From: Clostridiales bacterium
Lineage (GTDB): Bacteria; Bacillota; Clostridia; Oscillospirales; QAMX01
Direction of reading: 5' to 3'
NCBI GenBank assembly: GCA_016285815.1
Contig: JAEERN010000027.1
Span: 1-10,763 of the forward strand
Length of the DNA stretch: 10,763 nucleotides
The translations under genes and the position numbers were made by a program. Shown piece by piece: positions 1 to 6,980 of this stretch; position 1 is the first letter of the stretch, and every line of letters begins with the position of its first letter. The notes under the pieces are model-generated. The model saw only the letters and a list, made by a program, of their open reading frames with translations, searched no databases and was not told the origin of the DNA.

Positions 1-106
1 CCCGCTCCCTCCTCCGGACGGATCCCCCGCGGCCAAGCCCGGCGCGTTTCCCGCACCGTTTTGGACTCAGGCCGCCGCGATCCCGGCAATTTCTTCCAAA
101 ATCCCC

Positions 107-135
107 TTGACACTTCCGCCGGACGGAGATATAAT
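107..135 (+). promoter_or_regulatory. Sigma-A promoter of the aquaporin gene
   Basis: A perfect -35 box TTGACA (107-112) and a perfect -10 box TATAAT (130-135) are separated by exactly 17 bases. This predicts a transcript starting near 142 and a short leader before the ATG at 173. Both hexamers match the housekeeping consensus exactly, so strong constitutive expression is likely. I see no gene or other clear signal in bases 1-106. Confidence 0.9.
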
Positions 136-157
136 TAAATAAATTGAAGCATCTTTG

Positions 158-165
158 AAGGAGGA
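158..165 (+). promoter_or_regulatory. Ribosome binding site fixing the aquaporin start
   Basis: AAGGAGGA lies 7 bases before the ATG at 173. It overlaps an in-frame TTG at 155, which therefore cannot be the start. The protein is 221 residues rather than 227. Confidence 0.85.
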
Positions 166-172
166 CATTCAA

Positions 173-838
173 ATGAAAGCTTTCAAAAAGTACGCCGCGG
201 AGTTCCTCGGCACGTTCGTTCTCGTTCTGTTCGCCTGCGGCACCGCCGTCGTGGCCAAGTGCTCCACCGAAAACCTGCCCGGCTATCTGCTGACGGCGCT
301 GGCCTTCGGTCTGGTCATCGTCGGCATGGCCTATTCCATCGGCAACGTCTCCGGCTGTCACATCAACCCGGCCGTCTCGCTGGCCATGCTGCTGGTCAAG
401 AAGCTGTCCGTCAAGGACTTCATCGGCTACGTCGTCGCCCAGTTTGCCGGCGCCATCGCCGGCGCGGCCGTGCTGGCCGCCTTTGTGGGCCGTGACAGCG
501 GCCTCGGCTCCAACGGTCTCTACAACGACAACATCTGGCTGTCCCTGCTGATCGAGGTCATCCTGACCTGTGTGTTCGTCCTGGTCATCCTGGGCGTCAC
601 CTCCCGGCCGGGCTTCGGCTCCGTGGCCGGCGTGGTCATCGGCCTGACGCTGACGCTGATCCACATCTTCGGCATCTACTTCACGGGCACCTCCGTGAAC
701 CCCGCCCGCAGCTTCGGACCCGCTCTGCTGGCCGGCGGCGACGCGCTGAAGAACGTCTGGGTGTTCCTGGTGGCCCCGCTGATCGGCGGCGCGCTGGCGG
801 CCTGCATCCACAGCTTCCTCGACAGCGACAACAAGTAA
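173..838 (+). CDS. aqpZ: Aquaporin Z-like water channel (MIP family)
   Basis: This is a 221-residue major intrinsic protein that should let water cross the cytoplasmic membrane as a tetrameric channel. Both NPA boxes are present, at residues 65-67 (in GCHINPAV) and 176-178 (in TSVNPARS), and six hydrophobic helices can be traced. By alignment to E. coli AqpZ, the four aromatic/arginine filter residues are Phe45, His164, Thr173 and Arg179. That is the water-selective set, not the wider Trp/Gly/Phe/Arg set of glycerol facilitators such as GlpF. No glycerol kinase or other glpF partner gene is adjacent, which agrees. The ATG at 173 is set by AAGGAGGA seven bases upstream. The gene has its own consensus promoter and terminator, so it is a single-gene unit. 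Length and both motifs fit the family; passage of other small solutes cannot be excluded. Confidence 0.93.
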   Translation: MKAFKKYAAEFLGTFVLVLFACGTAVVAKCSTENLPGYLLTALAFGLVIVGMAYSIGNVSGCHINPAVSLAMLLVKKLSVKDFIGYVVAQFAGAIAGAAVLAAFVGRDSGLGSNGLYNDNIWLSLLIEVILTCVFVLVILGVTSRPGFGSVAGVVIGLTLTLIHIFGIYFTGTSVNPARSFGPALLAGGDALKNVWVFLVAPLIGGALAACIHSFLDSDNK

Positions 839-864
839 GCCCCTCTTCCCCGCTTTTCCCGGCC

Positions 865-900
865 GCCCCGCGCCGCACCAAGGCGCGGGGCGACTTTTTT
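865..900 (+). terminator. Rho-independent terminator after the aquaporin gene
   Basis: A perfect 10-bp stem (GCCCCGCGCC at 865-874 with GGCGCGGGGC at 882-891) encloses a 7-base loop. GAC and six T (895-900) follow. It begins 27 bases after the stop codon. Confidence 0.92.
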
Positions 901-937
901 GCCTCCGGCGCGCTCTCCCCGGGCCGGCATTTCCCTC

Positions 938-967
938 TTGACGGCGCTTTTCCCCGTGTGGTATACT
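938..967 (+). promoter_or_regulatory. Sigma-A promoter of the flavodiiron gene
   Basis: -35 box TTGACG (938-943, 5 of 6) and -10 box TATACT (962-967, 5 of 6) have an 18-base spacer. They lie between the aquaporin terminator and the start codon at 1001. The gene therefore has its own promoter. I see no clear operator repeat next to it. Confidence 0.8.
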
Positions 968-982
968 GGAGCCATCTCATCC

Positions 983-989
983 AAGGAGG
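983..989 (+). promoter_or_regulatory. Ribosome binding site fixing the flavodiiron start
   Basis: AAGGAGG is followed by 11 bases and then the ATG at 1001. The reading frame stays open upstream to about 899, but that part contains the promoter and lacks a ribosome binding site, so the longer version is rejected. Confidence 0.8.
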
Positions 990-1000
990 CATCGATCGCC

Positions 1001-2842
1001 ATGCACTGCTGCAGACCTGTCACCGAAGACCTGTACTGGGTCGGCGGGAACGACCGCCGCATCCCGCTCTTTGAAAACGTCTTCCCCGTTCCGCGCGGGG
1101 TCTCTTACAACTCGTATCTGCTGCTGGACGAGCAGACCGTCCTGTTCGATACCGTGGACAAGGCCGTCCGCGACGTGTTCTGGGAAAACGTCGCCCACCT
1201 GCTGGACGGGCGCGGGCTGGACTGGCTGGTCATCCACCACATGGAGCCGGACCACTGCTCCGCCGTGGCCGAGCTGATCCTGCGCTATCCGTCCGTCCGG
1301 ATCCTCTGCAGCGACAAGGCCCGCGTCATGCTGGGCCAGTTCTTCCCCGGCGATCTGTCCGGCCGCGTCACCGCCGTCAAGGAGGGGGACAGCGTCTGCT
1401 TCGGCCGCCACACGCTCACCTTCGTCATGGCCCCCATGGTCCACTGGCCCGAGGTCATGGTGAGCTATGACGCGGCGGACAAGCTGCTGTTCTCCGCCGA
1501 CGCCTTCGGCACCTTCGGCGCGCTGGGCGGCAGCCTGTTCGCCGACGAGGTGGACTTCGCGGCCGACTGGCTGCCCGACGCCCGCCGGTATTACGCCAAC
1601 ATCGTCGGCAAGTACGGCACGCAGGTGCAGTCCCTGCTGAAAAAGGCCGCCGGGCTGGACATCGAGATGATCTGCCCGCTCCACGGACCCGTCTGGCGCC
1701 GGGACATCGGCTGGTTCCTGGACAAATACCGCAAATGGAGCGTCTACGAGCCCGAGGACCACGCCGTCATGATCGCCTATGCCTCGGTCTACGGCCACAC
1801 CGAGAACGCCGCCGCCGTGCTGGCGGCCCTGCTGGCCGACGCCGGCGTCCGAAACACGGTCCTGTATGACGTCTCGGTGACGCATCCGTCCCAGATCGTC
1901 GCCGAGGCCTTCCGCTGCAGCCATCTGGTCTTCGCCTCGACCACCTACAACGCCGGGATCTTCTGCAACATGGAGACCGTGCTGACGGACCTTGCCGCCC
2001 ACAACCTGCAGAACCGCAGCGTGGCCCTGATCGAGAACGGCTCGTGGGCCCCCACCAGCGGCGAGCTCATGCGCGGCATCCTCTCCATGCGGAAGAACAT
2101 CCGCTTCCTCGGCGACAAGGTGACCCTGCGCTCGGCGCCGAAGGAGGACCAGCGGGAGAGCCTGCGCGCGCTGGCCGGCGCCATCGCCGCGGACATGCCC
2201 GCCGGAAAGCCGCCGGTCGCGGAAAAGACCTCGGATCCCAACGCCTTCTTCCGTCTCAGCTACGGCCTCTACGTGCTGACGGCCCGGGAAAACGGCTTTG
2301 ACAACGGCTGCGTCATCAACACCGCGGTCCAGGTCACCGACTCGCCCAAGCGCATCTCCATCGCCGTGAACAAGGCCAACCTGACCCACGACATGATCCT
2401 GCGCACGGGGCGCTTCAACCTGTCGGTCCTGTCCACCGAGACCCCCTTCAAGGTGTTCCAGCACTTCGGCTATCAGAGCGGCCGCACGGCGGACAAGTTC
2501 GCCGGCTGCCCCGACGCGCCGCGCGCGGAAAACGGTCTGATCTATCTGCCGCACTACGCCAACGCCTTCTTCTCCGGCAGGGTGGTGGCCACCGCCGACT
2601 TCGGCAGCCACACGGTGTTCACCGCCGAGATCGAAGAGGCCCGCGTGCTGAGCGAGGTCCCCTCCGCCACCTACAGCTATTACTTCGAGCACATCAAGCC
2701 CCGGCCCCAGCCGCCGGAGCCCACCGTCAAGGGCTACGTCTGCAAGATCTGCGGCTATGTCTACGAGGGCGAGACCCTGCCCGAGGATTTCGTCTGTCCC
2801 CTGTGCAAGCACGGCGCGGCCGACTTTGAAAAGATCAGCTGA
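1001..2842 (+). CDS. fprA: Flavodiiron protein fused to flavin reductase and rubredoxin domains
   Basis: This 613-residue cytoplasmic protein should reduce O2 to water and/or NO to N2O, protecting an anaerobe. Residues about 1-250 are the metallo-beta-lactamase-like diiron domain. All seven iron ligands of the family are present with canonical spacing: His80, Glu82, Asp84, His85, His148, Asp167 and His228. Residues about 255-400 are the flavodoxin domain, with FMN phosphate loop SVYGHTEN (262-269). Residues about 413-565 resemble the FMN-binding split-barrel flavin reductases. Residues 579-613 are a short rubredoxin with Cys581, Cys584, Cys599 and Cys602. Only 14 residues separate the two CxxC pairs, as in rubrerythrin-type domains and shorter than in free rubredoxin. 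In Moorella the last two domains form a separate protein, Hrb, that feeds electrons from NADH to FprA. Here everything is one chain, so NAD(P)H could be used without a separate reductase; this last point is inference. The gene is monocistronic, with its own promoter and terminator. Confidence 0.93.
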   Translation: MHCCRPVTEDLYWVGGNDRRIPLFENVFPVPRGVSYNSYLLLDEQTVLFDTVDKAVRDVFWENVAHLLDGRGLDWLVIHHMEPDHCSAVAELILRYPSVRILCSDKARVMLGQFFPGDLSGRVTAVKEGDSVCFGRHTLTFVMAPMVHWPEVMVSYDAADKLLFSADAFGTFGALGGSLFADEVDFAADWLPDARRYYANIVGKYGTQVQSLLKKAAGLDIEMICPLHGPVWRRDIGWFLDKYRKWSVYEPEDHAVMIAYASVYGHTENAAAVLAALLADAGVRNTVLYDVSVTHPSQIVAEAFRCSHLVFASTTYNAGIFCNMETVLTDLAAHNLQNRSVALIENGSWAPTSGELMRGILSMRKNIRFLGDKVTLRSAPKEDQRESLRALAGAIAADMPAGKPPVAEKTSDPNAFFRLSYGLYVLTARENGFDNGCVINTAVQVTDSPKRISIAVNKANLTHDMILRTGRFNLSVLSTETPFKVFQHFGYQSGRTADKFAGCPDAPRAENGLIYLPHYANAFFSGRVVATADFGSHTVFTAEIEEARVLSEVPSATYSYYFEHIKPRPQPPEPTVKGYVCKICGYVYEGETLPEDFVCPLCKHGAADFEKIS

Positions 2843-2858
2843 CCCCTCAAAACAAAAT

Positions 2859-2897
2859 AACGGGCGGACCGGCTCCCGTTCGGTCCGCCCGTTTTTT
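2859..2897 (+). terminator. Terminator between convergent flavodiiron gene and argH, probably bidirectional
   Basis: The core stem CGGGCGGACC (2861-2870) pairs with GGTCCGCCCG (2882-2891). It extends outward through two A-T pairs and inward through G2871-C2881, with a 9-base loop. Six T (2892-2897) follow on the plus strand. On the other side the A-rich run at 2849-2860 gives a U-rich tail for transcripts coming from argH, so it may work in both directions. Confidence 0.9.
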
Positions 2898-2915
2898 CGG
2901 CGCGGCAGCTGCGGA

Positions 2916-2944
2916 AAGACGCCCGCGGCAAGGGCGGGCGTCTT
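2916..2944 (-). terminator. Second hairpin, just downstream of argH
   Basis: A perfect 11-bp stem (AAGACGCCCGC at 2916-2926 with GCGGGCGTCTT at 2934-2944) has a 7-base loop. Only three U follow on the argH strand, so it is a weaker stop than the one at 2859-2897. It may mainly protect the argH 3' end or back up termination from either side. Confidence 0.55.
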
Positions 2945-2978
2945 CGTTTCTTTGTTTTCCGTTCTGCTCGGCCGCGCC

Positions 2979-4355
2979 TTACCGCGCCAGCTGTTCCCGG
3001 GCCCAGCGGATCTGGGCCTCGACGGAGGGCACCGAGGTGCCGCCCTCGCTGATGCGCCGCGCCACGCACGCCTCCAGATCCACGGCGGCGTACACGTCCC
3101 CGTCCGCCAGCTCGCAGTGGGCGCGGTACCGCTCCAGCGGCAGGTCCTCCAGCACGTGCCCCGTGCGCATGCACTCGGCCACCACCTGCCCCGCGATCTT
3201 GTAGGCCGTGCGGAAGGGCAGCCCCTTGCCCACCAGATAGTCCGCCAGATCCGTGGCGTTGATGAACCCCGTGCGGGCCGCGGCCCGCATGTTGTCCGTC
3301 CGGACCGTCATGGTACGGATCATGCCGGTAAAGACCGGCAGACAGGCCCGCGCCGTGTCGCAGGCGTCGAAGATGCTCTCCTTGTCCTCCTGCATATCCT
3401 TGTTGTAGGCCAGCGGAAGCCCCTTCAGCACCGTCAGCAGCGCGGTCAGGTCGCCATAGACCCGGCCCGTCTTGCCGCGGACCAGCTCGGCCATGTCCGG
3501 GTTCTTCTTCTGGGGCATGATAGACGAGCCCGTGGTGAAGGCGTCCGACAGCTCGATGAAGCGGAACTCCCAGCTGGACCAGAGGACGGTCTCCTCCGCC
3601 AGACGGGACAGGTGCATCATCAGGATGGCCAGGTCGGCCGCCAGCTCCACGCAGAAGTCCCGGTCCGAGACGCCGTCCACCGAATTCCGGCAGACGCCGT
3701 CAAAGCCCAGCCGCTCCGCCTCGAAGCGGCGGTCCGTGTCGAAGGTGGTCCCGGCCAGCGCGCAGCTTCCGATGGGCGACACGTTCATCCGGCGGGCGCA
3801 GTCGGCCAGCCGCTCCCGGTCCCGCAGCAGCATCATGACGTAGGCCATCAGATGGTGCCCGAAGGTGATGGGCTGGGCCCGCTGCAGATGGGTATAGCCC
3901 GGCAGGATGGCCCCCTTGAACTCCTCGGCGCGGTCGGTCAGCGCCGAGGCCAGTTCGGCGGCCAGCGCCGAGATCCCGTCGATCTCGTCCCGCAGGGTCA
4001 GCCGGATGTCCAGCGCCACCTGATCGTTGCGGCTTCTGGCGGTGTGCAGCTTTTTGCCCACCTCGCCCACGCGCTCGGTCAGCACCTGCTCCACGAACAT
4101 GTGGACGTCCTCGCACGAAGGATCTGCGGTCAGCGCGCCGCTCTCCACGTCGTCCAGCACCGACTGGAGCCCGTCGATCAGCGTCTCCGCCTCGTCCGCC
4201 GAAAGGATCCCCCGGGCGCCCAGCATGGCCGCGTGGGCCATGCTGCCCCGGATGTCCTGCCGGACCATGCGGAAGTCGAACCCGATGGAAGAATTGAAAT
4301 CGTCGGCCAGCGCGTCCGTGGCGCCGTCGGTAAGTCCTGCCCAGAGTTTTGCCAT
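2979..4355 (-). CDS. argH: Argininosuccinate lyase
   Basis: This 458-residue cytoplasmic enzyme splits argininosuccinate into arginine and fumarate, the last step of arginine synthesis; it acts as a homotetramer. The fumarase/lyase superfamily signature SSIMPQKKNPD is at residues 277-287 and carries the catalytic serine loop. RSRNDQV is at 107-113, and GYTHLQRAQP contains His156, the family's catalytic-pocket histidine. The N-terminus (MAKLWAGL) and total length are typical of full-length bacterial ArgH. The ATG at 4355 is preceded by AGGAAAGG (complement 4366-4373) ten bases upstream. argG, often adjacent in other bacteria, is not next to it; the neighbours are unrelated. The promoter upstream is consensus and I see no obvious ArgR box. 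Confidence 0.97.
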   Translation of the reverse strand: MAKLWAGLTDGATDALADDFNSSIGFDFRMVRQDIRGSMAHAAMLGARGILSADEAETLIDGLQSVLDDVESGALTADPSCEDVHMFVEQVLTERVGEVGKKLHTARSRNDQVALDIRLTLRDEIDGISALAAELASALTDRAEEFKGAILPGYTHLQRAQPITFGHHLMAYVMMLLRDRERLADCARRMNVSPIGSCALAGTTFDTDRRFEAERLGFDGVCRNSVDGVSDRDFCVELAADLAILMMHLSRLAEETVLWSSWEFRFIELSDAFTTGSSIMPQKKNPDMAELVRGKTGRVYGDLTALLTVLKGLPLAYNKDMQEDKESIFDACDTARACLPVFTGMIRTMTVRTDNMRAAARTGFINATDLADYLVGKGLPFRTAYKIAGQVVAECMRTGHVLEDLPLERYRAHCELADGDVYAAVDLEACVARRISEGGTSVPSVEAQIRWAREQLAR

Positions 4356-4426
4356 GTTCGTTTCGCCTTTCCTGTAAAACCATGCGGCGCCGGGGAGGCC
4401 GCCCGCCTGTTTTTCGTTCCGGCTCC

Positions 4427-4455
4427 ATTATACCGTCGTTCGGCCCGTTTGTCAA
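4427..4455 (-). promoter_or_regulatory. Sigma-A promoter of argH
   Basis: On the minus strand TTGACA (complement 4450-4455) and TATAAT (complement 4427-4432) are perfect and 17 bases apart. The predicted leader of about 65 bases, GC-rich in its first half, ends at the argH ATG. It is divergent from the trmO promoter about 30 bases away. Confidence 0.9.
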
Positions 4456-4481
4456 CCGCGGCGGCCGCTTCAAAAAAAAGG

Positions 4482-4510
4482 TGGAAAACAACGTTCGCCT
4501 GTGATATAAT
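4482..4510 (+). promoter_or_regulatory. Extended -10 promoter of trmO
   Basis: -10 box TATAAT (4505-4510) is perfect and preceded by TGA, an extended -10 motif. A partial -35 box TGGAAA (4482-4487, 4 of 6) lies 17 bases upstream. The start would be near 4517, leaving a leader of about 40 bases before the TTG at 4559. Confidence 0.8.
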
Positions 4511-4539
4511 ACAGGCGGGCGGTCTCCGCCCTTCCCGCG

Positions 4540-4546
4540 AAAGGAG
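4540..4546 (+). promoter_or_regulatory. Ribosome binding site for the trmO TTG start
   Basis: AAAGGAG lies 12 bases before the TTG at 4559. Its GGAGC overlaps a small inverted repeat, GGAGC-T-GCTCC (4543-4553), that could lower access by ribosomes. No ATG or GTG start gives a complete N-terminus. Confidence 0.65.
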
Positions 4547-4558
4547 CTGCTCCGCGCC

Positions 4559-5257
4559 TTGGAAAAGACCATCCGCCCCATCGCGTTCATCCGCACGGGC
4601 TTCTGTGAAAAATTCGGGATCCCCCGCCAGAGCGGTCTGGTCCCCGCCCTGACCGGGCGCGTCGTCTTCCTGCCGGAGTTCCGGCGGGAAGAGGCCTTCC
4701 GTGAGCTGGACGGGTTTTCCCACGTCTGGCTGATCTGGGGCTTCTCCGAGGCCGACGACGCCTTCCGACCCACGGTCCGGCCTCCGCGGCTGGGCGGCAA
4801 CCGGCGCGTGGGCGTCTTCGCCTCGCGCTCGCCCTTCCGCCCCAACGGTCTGGGACTGTCCTGCGTCCGCCTGCTGGCGGTGGACCGCGCCGCCGAAGAC
4901 GGGCCGGTCCTGCTGGTGGGAGGCGTCGACATGCTGGACGGCACGCCGGTCTATGACGTCAAGCCCTATGTGCCCGCCGCGGACGCTCCCGCCGATCCGG
5001 CGGAGGGCTACACCGCCGAGACCAGGACCCACGCTCTCGCCGTCCGGTTCGAGCCGGCGGCCGCGGCCCGGATCCCGGAAGCGCTCCTGCCCGCTCTGAC
5101 CGGCGTGCTGGCCGGCGACCCCCGTCCGGGGTACGACGACGATCCCGGCAAGGTCTACGGCCTGGCCTACGCGGGACTGGACGTGGGCTTTCGCGTGGAA
5201 AACGGCGTCCTGACAGTGTTCCGCGCGGATCCGGTCCCCGGCGGCGGCCTCGCCTGA
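4559..5257 (+). CDS. trmO: tRNA (N6-threonylcarbamoyladenosine-37-N6)-methyltransferase TrmO
   Basis: This 232-residue protein of the TsaA/YaeB/TrmO family uses S-adenosylmethionine to methylate t6A at position 37 of ACY-decoding threonine tRNAs, tuning decoding. The N-terminal beta-barrel domain carries the family signatures: EKFGIPRQSGLV (17-28), RVGVFASRSPFRPN, and DMLDGTPVYDVKPYVP. The small C-terminal domain ends with DPRPGY and VYGLAY motifs, as in E. coli TrmO, so the protein is full length. Translation most likely starts at TTG 4559: homologous N-termini begin right there, a ribosome binding site is at 4540-4546, and no ATG exists upstream in frame. The TTG and possible base-pairing of the binding site suggest modest expression. 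It may be co-transcribed with the hydrolase 105 bases downstream, since I see no convincing terminator between them. Confidence 0.93.
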   Translation: MEKTIRPIAFIRTGFCEKFGIPRQSGLVPALTGRVVFLPEFRREEAFRELDGFSHVWLIWGFSEADDAFRPTVRPPRLGGNRRVGVFASRSPFRPNGLGLSCVRLLAVDRAAEDGPVLLVGGVDMLDGTPVYDVKPYVPAADAPADPAEGYTAETRTHALAVRFEPAAAARIPEALLPALTGVLAGDPRPGYDDDPGKVYGLAYAGLDVGFRVENGVLTVFRADPVPGGGLA

Positions 5258-5362
5258 CAAGTGCGTCTGCTTTCCATCCGCCTTCAGCATACGAAAGTAT
5301 ATCCGCTTTACACTTACGCGGCATTTTTCGCCCCGTCCCATTGAAAAAAGGAGATCCGAACC

Positions 5363-6331
5363 ATGAAACGATCGGTCAAGATCGCGCTGGCCTCCGTCGG
5401 CGTCGTCGCCGCCGCGGCCGCCACCAGCGCCGCCGTCACCAAGATCCTGGTGGACACCGCCCTGAACCGCAGCGAGCCCAAGGTCATGAAGCGTGCCCGC
5501 AGCGCCATCGCGGGGACCAAGGGCAACGACCTGCTGACGCCGGAGCTTCGCGCGCAGATCGCCGCGGGCTCCGAGCTGCTGCGCAGCCGGGTGACGGAGA
5601 CGCCCGTCATCCTCAGCCGCGACGGCGTCAGCCTGACGGCGCACTGGTGTCCCCACCCCTCGCCCAAGCGCATCATCCTCGCCATGCACGGCTGGCGCTC
5701 CAGCTGGGATTTCGACTTTTCGCTGGTCTCGTCCTTCTGGTACGACAACGAGTGCAGCGTGCTCTACCCCGACCAGCGCGCCCAGAACGCCAGCGGCGGC
5801 GAATACATGGCCTTCGGCCTGCTGGAGCGGTACGACTGTCTGGACTGGCTGAACTGGCTGCAGGAGCACGCCGGGCCGGACGTTCCCATCTATCTGGCCG
5901 GGGTCTCCATGGGCGCGGCCACGGTGCTGATGACCGCCGACCTGGCGCTTCCCGACCGGGTCCACGGCATCATGGCCGACTGTGGCTTCACCTCGCCGGA
6001 CGCCATCTGGCAGCACATCGCCCAAAACAACCTGCATCTGCCCTATGCCATGAACAGGCGGCTGGTGGACGACATGGTCCGCCGCCGCATCAGCGGCTTC
6101 GGCCGGCAGTCCACCGTGGACGCGCTGAAGAAGACCCGCGTCCCCGTCCTGCTGATCCACGGCACCGAGGACCACTTCGTCCCGGTGGAGATGACCTATC
6201 AGAACTACGTGGCCTGCGCCTCGCCCAAGCGCCTGCTGGTGGTGCCGGGCGCCGACCACGGCATGAGCTATCTGGTGGACCGGCCTCTCTACCAGAGCAC
6301 CACGCTCGCCTTCTGGCGCGACTTCGACTGA
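5363..6331 (+). CDS. Membrane-anchored alpha/beta hydrolase (serine hydrolase)
   Basis: The 322-residue protein begins with a Lys/Arg start and an Ala/Val-rich hydrophobic stretch (about 6-30), which looks like a signal anchor. The lipobox cysteine of a lipoprotein is absent. The rest is an alpha/beta-hydrolase fold. HGW at 109-111 forms the oxyanion region. The nucleophile is Ser182 in GVSMGA, the acid Asp270 in HGTEDHFVP, and the base His299 in GADHGMSY, so the catalytic triad is intact. Clostridial and bacillar relatives (the YqkD-like group) have no firmly assigned substrate; esters or lipids are plausible but not shown. AAGGAG (5348-5353) lies nine bases before the ATG at 5363. It follows trmO by 105 bases, with no strong promoter visible in the gap, so it may be read from the trmO promoter. 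Whether the enzyme faces outside or inside depends on the anchor and is unresolved. Confidence 0.85.
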   Translation: MKRSVKIALASVGVVAAAAATSAAVTKILVDTALNRSEPKVMKRARSAIAGTKGNDLLTPELRAQIAAGSELLRSRVTETPVILSRDGVSLTAHWCPHPSPKRIILAMHGWRSSWDFDFSLVSSFWYDNECSVLYPDQRAQNASGGEYMAFGLLERYDCLDWLNWLQEHAGPDVPIYLAGVSMGAATVLMTADLALPDRVHGIMADCGFTSPDAIWQHIAQNNLHLPYAMNRRLVDDMVRRRISGFGRQSTVDALKKTRVPVLLIHGTEDHFVPVEMTYQNYVACASPKRLLVVPGADHGMSYLVDRPLYQSTTLAFWRDFD

Positions 6332-6355
6332 ACGCTTTCTCTCCCGGCCGGGCGG

Positions 6356-6403
6356 AAAAGAAAAAACGCGGCGCGATTCCCCGCTTCGGGGAATCGCGCC
6401 GCG
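6356..6403 (-). terminator. Strong terminator of the acetyltransferase gene
   Basis: A perfect 16-bp stem (6367-6382 with 6388-6403) and a 5-base loop are preceded on the plus strand by AAAAGAAAAAA (6356-6366). This forms the U-tail of transcripts arriving from the minus-strand gene. On the plus strand no T-run follows, so it is mainly a minus-strand terminator, although its stem could also slow transcripts leaving the hydrolase gene. Confidence 0.92.
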
Positions 6404-6420
6404 CGGTCTTACGAAGCCTT

Positions 6421-6915
6421 TCAGACAAGACGGATGTAGTGGGGGATAATGTCCGCCCAGGTCCCGTCGTCCAGCCGGAAGCCGCCCGGGATCACGCCGA
6501 GCTGCGTGAAGCCCAGCTTTTTATAGAGGTTCAGCGCCGGGACGTTGGAGGCGACCACCGCGTTGAACTGCAGGATGCGGAACCCGTGCTCCGCCGCGCG
6601 GGCCATACAGTCGCGCACCAGCGCCTCGCCCGCACCAAGGCCGCGGGCCCCGGGGGCGACGGCGTAGCTGGCGTTGCAGATGTGGCCGCACCGCCCCACG
6701 TTGTTCGGATGCAGGATGTACAGGCCCGCCACGCGCCCCGTTTCGTCCTCTGCGACGCCGCAGCAGGTCTGGGCCGCGAAAAACGCCGCGGCGGCCGCGC
6801 CGGTCAGCCGTTCGGTCTGCGGAAAGGCGTTGCCCGCGTCTACCACGCCGTTCCAGATCGCGGCCATGGCGGCCTCGTCCTCCGGCCGGTACGGCCGCAC
6901 CCGGATCTTCGTCAT
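6421..6915 (-). CDS. GNAT-family N-acetyltransferase
   Basis: This 164-residue cytoplasmic protein has the GCN5-related acetyltransferase fold and should move acetyl from acetyl-CoA to an amine. The acetyl-CoA pyrophosphate loop is RGLGAG at 91-96, following the beta4 strand ending in YAVAPGA. The later segment NAVVASNVPALNLYKKLGF (118-136) is the typical motif B region with the conserved Asn and Tyr. The GVIPGGFRLDDG tail resembles the group that includes yeast MPR1-like and amino-acid-derivative acetyltransferases, but the substrate cannot be read from the sequence. The ATG at 6915 follows GAGGGG (complement 6922-6927) by six bases. It is a single-gene unit with its own promoter and terminator, divergent from the DUF2812 gene. 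Confidence 0.9.
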   Translation of the reverse strand: MTKIRVRPYRPEDEAAMAAIWNGVVDAGNAFPQTERLTGAAAAAFFAAQTCCGVAEDETGRVAGLYILHPNNVGRCGHICNASYAVAPGARGLGAGEALVRDCMARAAEHGFRILQFNAVVASNVPALNLYKKLGFTQLGVIPGGFRLDDGTWADIIPHYIRLV

Positions 6916-6941
6916 CGGGATCCCCTCTCTTTCGCGTTTTG

Positions 6942-6970
6942 ATTATAGCATCGCGCCCCCAAAAAGGAAA
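6942..6970 (-). promoter_or_regulatory. Extended -10 promoter of the acetyltransferase gene
   Basis: On the minus strand a perfect TATAAT (complement 6942-6947) is preceded by TGC, an extended -10 motif. The -35 position at 17 bases (complement 6965-6970, TTTCCT) is poor. An extended -10 can compensate for this. Confidence 0.65.
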
Positions 6971-6980
6971 GGGCAAAAGT

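Noticed and set aside
173..838. Glycerol facilitator GlpF
   Set aside because: The four selectivity-filter residues are those of water channels and no glycerol gene is adjacent.
977..2812. 611-codon open frame on the minus strand across the flavodiiron gene
   Set aside because: It is antisense to a gene with clear motifs. Its composition is dominated by Gly, Asp, Val, Ala, Gln and His, typical of GC-rich shadow frames, and it has no ribosome binding site or family motif.
4356..4383. Upstream out-of-frame ATG before argH (complement 4381-4383)
   Set aside because: It overlaps argH in another frame but has no ribosome binding site, so a regulatory upstream ORF is not supported.
2757..4652. 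631-codon plus-strand frame across argH
   Set aside because: It is the complement of argH, rich in Arg, Gln, His and Pro, overlaps both gene ends and two promoters, and has no recognisable domain.
5258..5362. Promoter or terminator between trmO and the hydrolase
   Set aside because: TATATC at 5298 lacks a -35 box, and the CCGC/GCGG hairpin (5303-5321) before five T has only a 4-bp stem. Neither is strong enough to call.
4178..6259. 693-codon minus-strand frame across trmO and the hydrolase
   Set aside because: It spans two well-supported genes and the divergent promoter region, with low-complexity composition.
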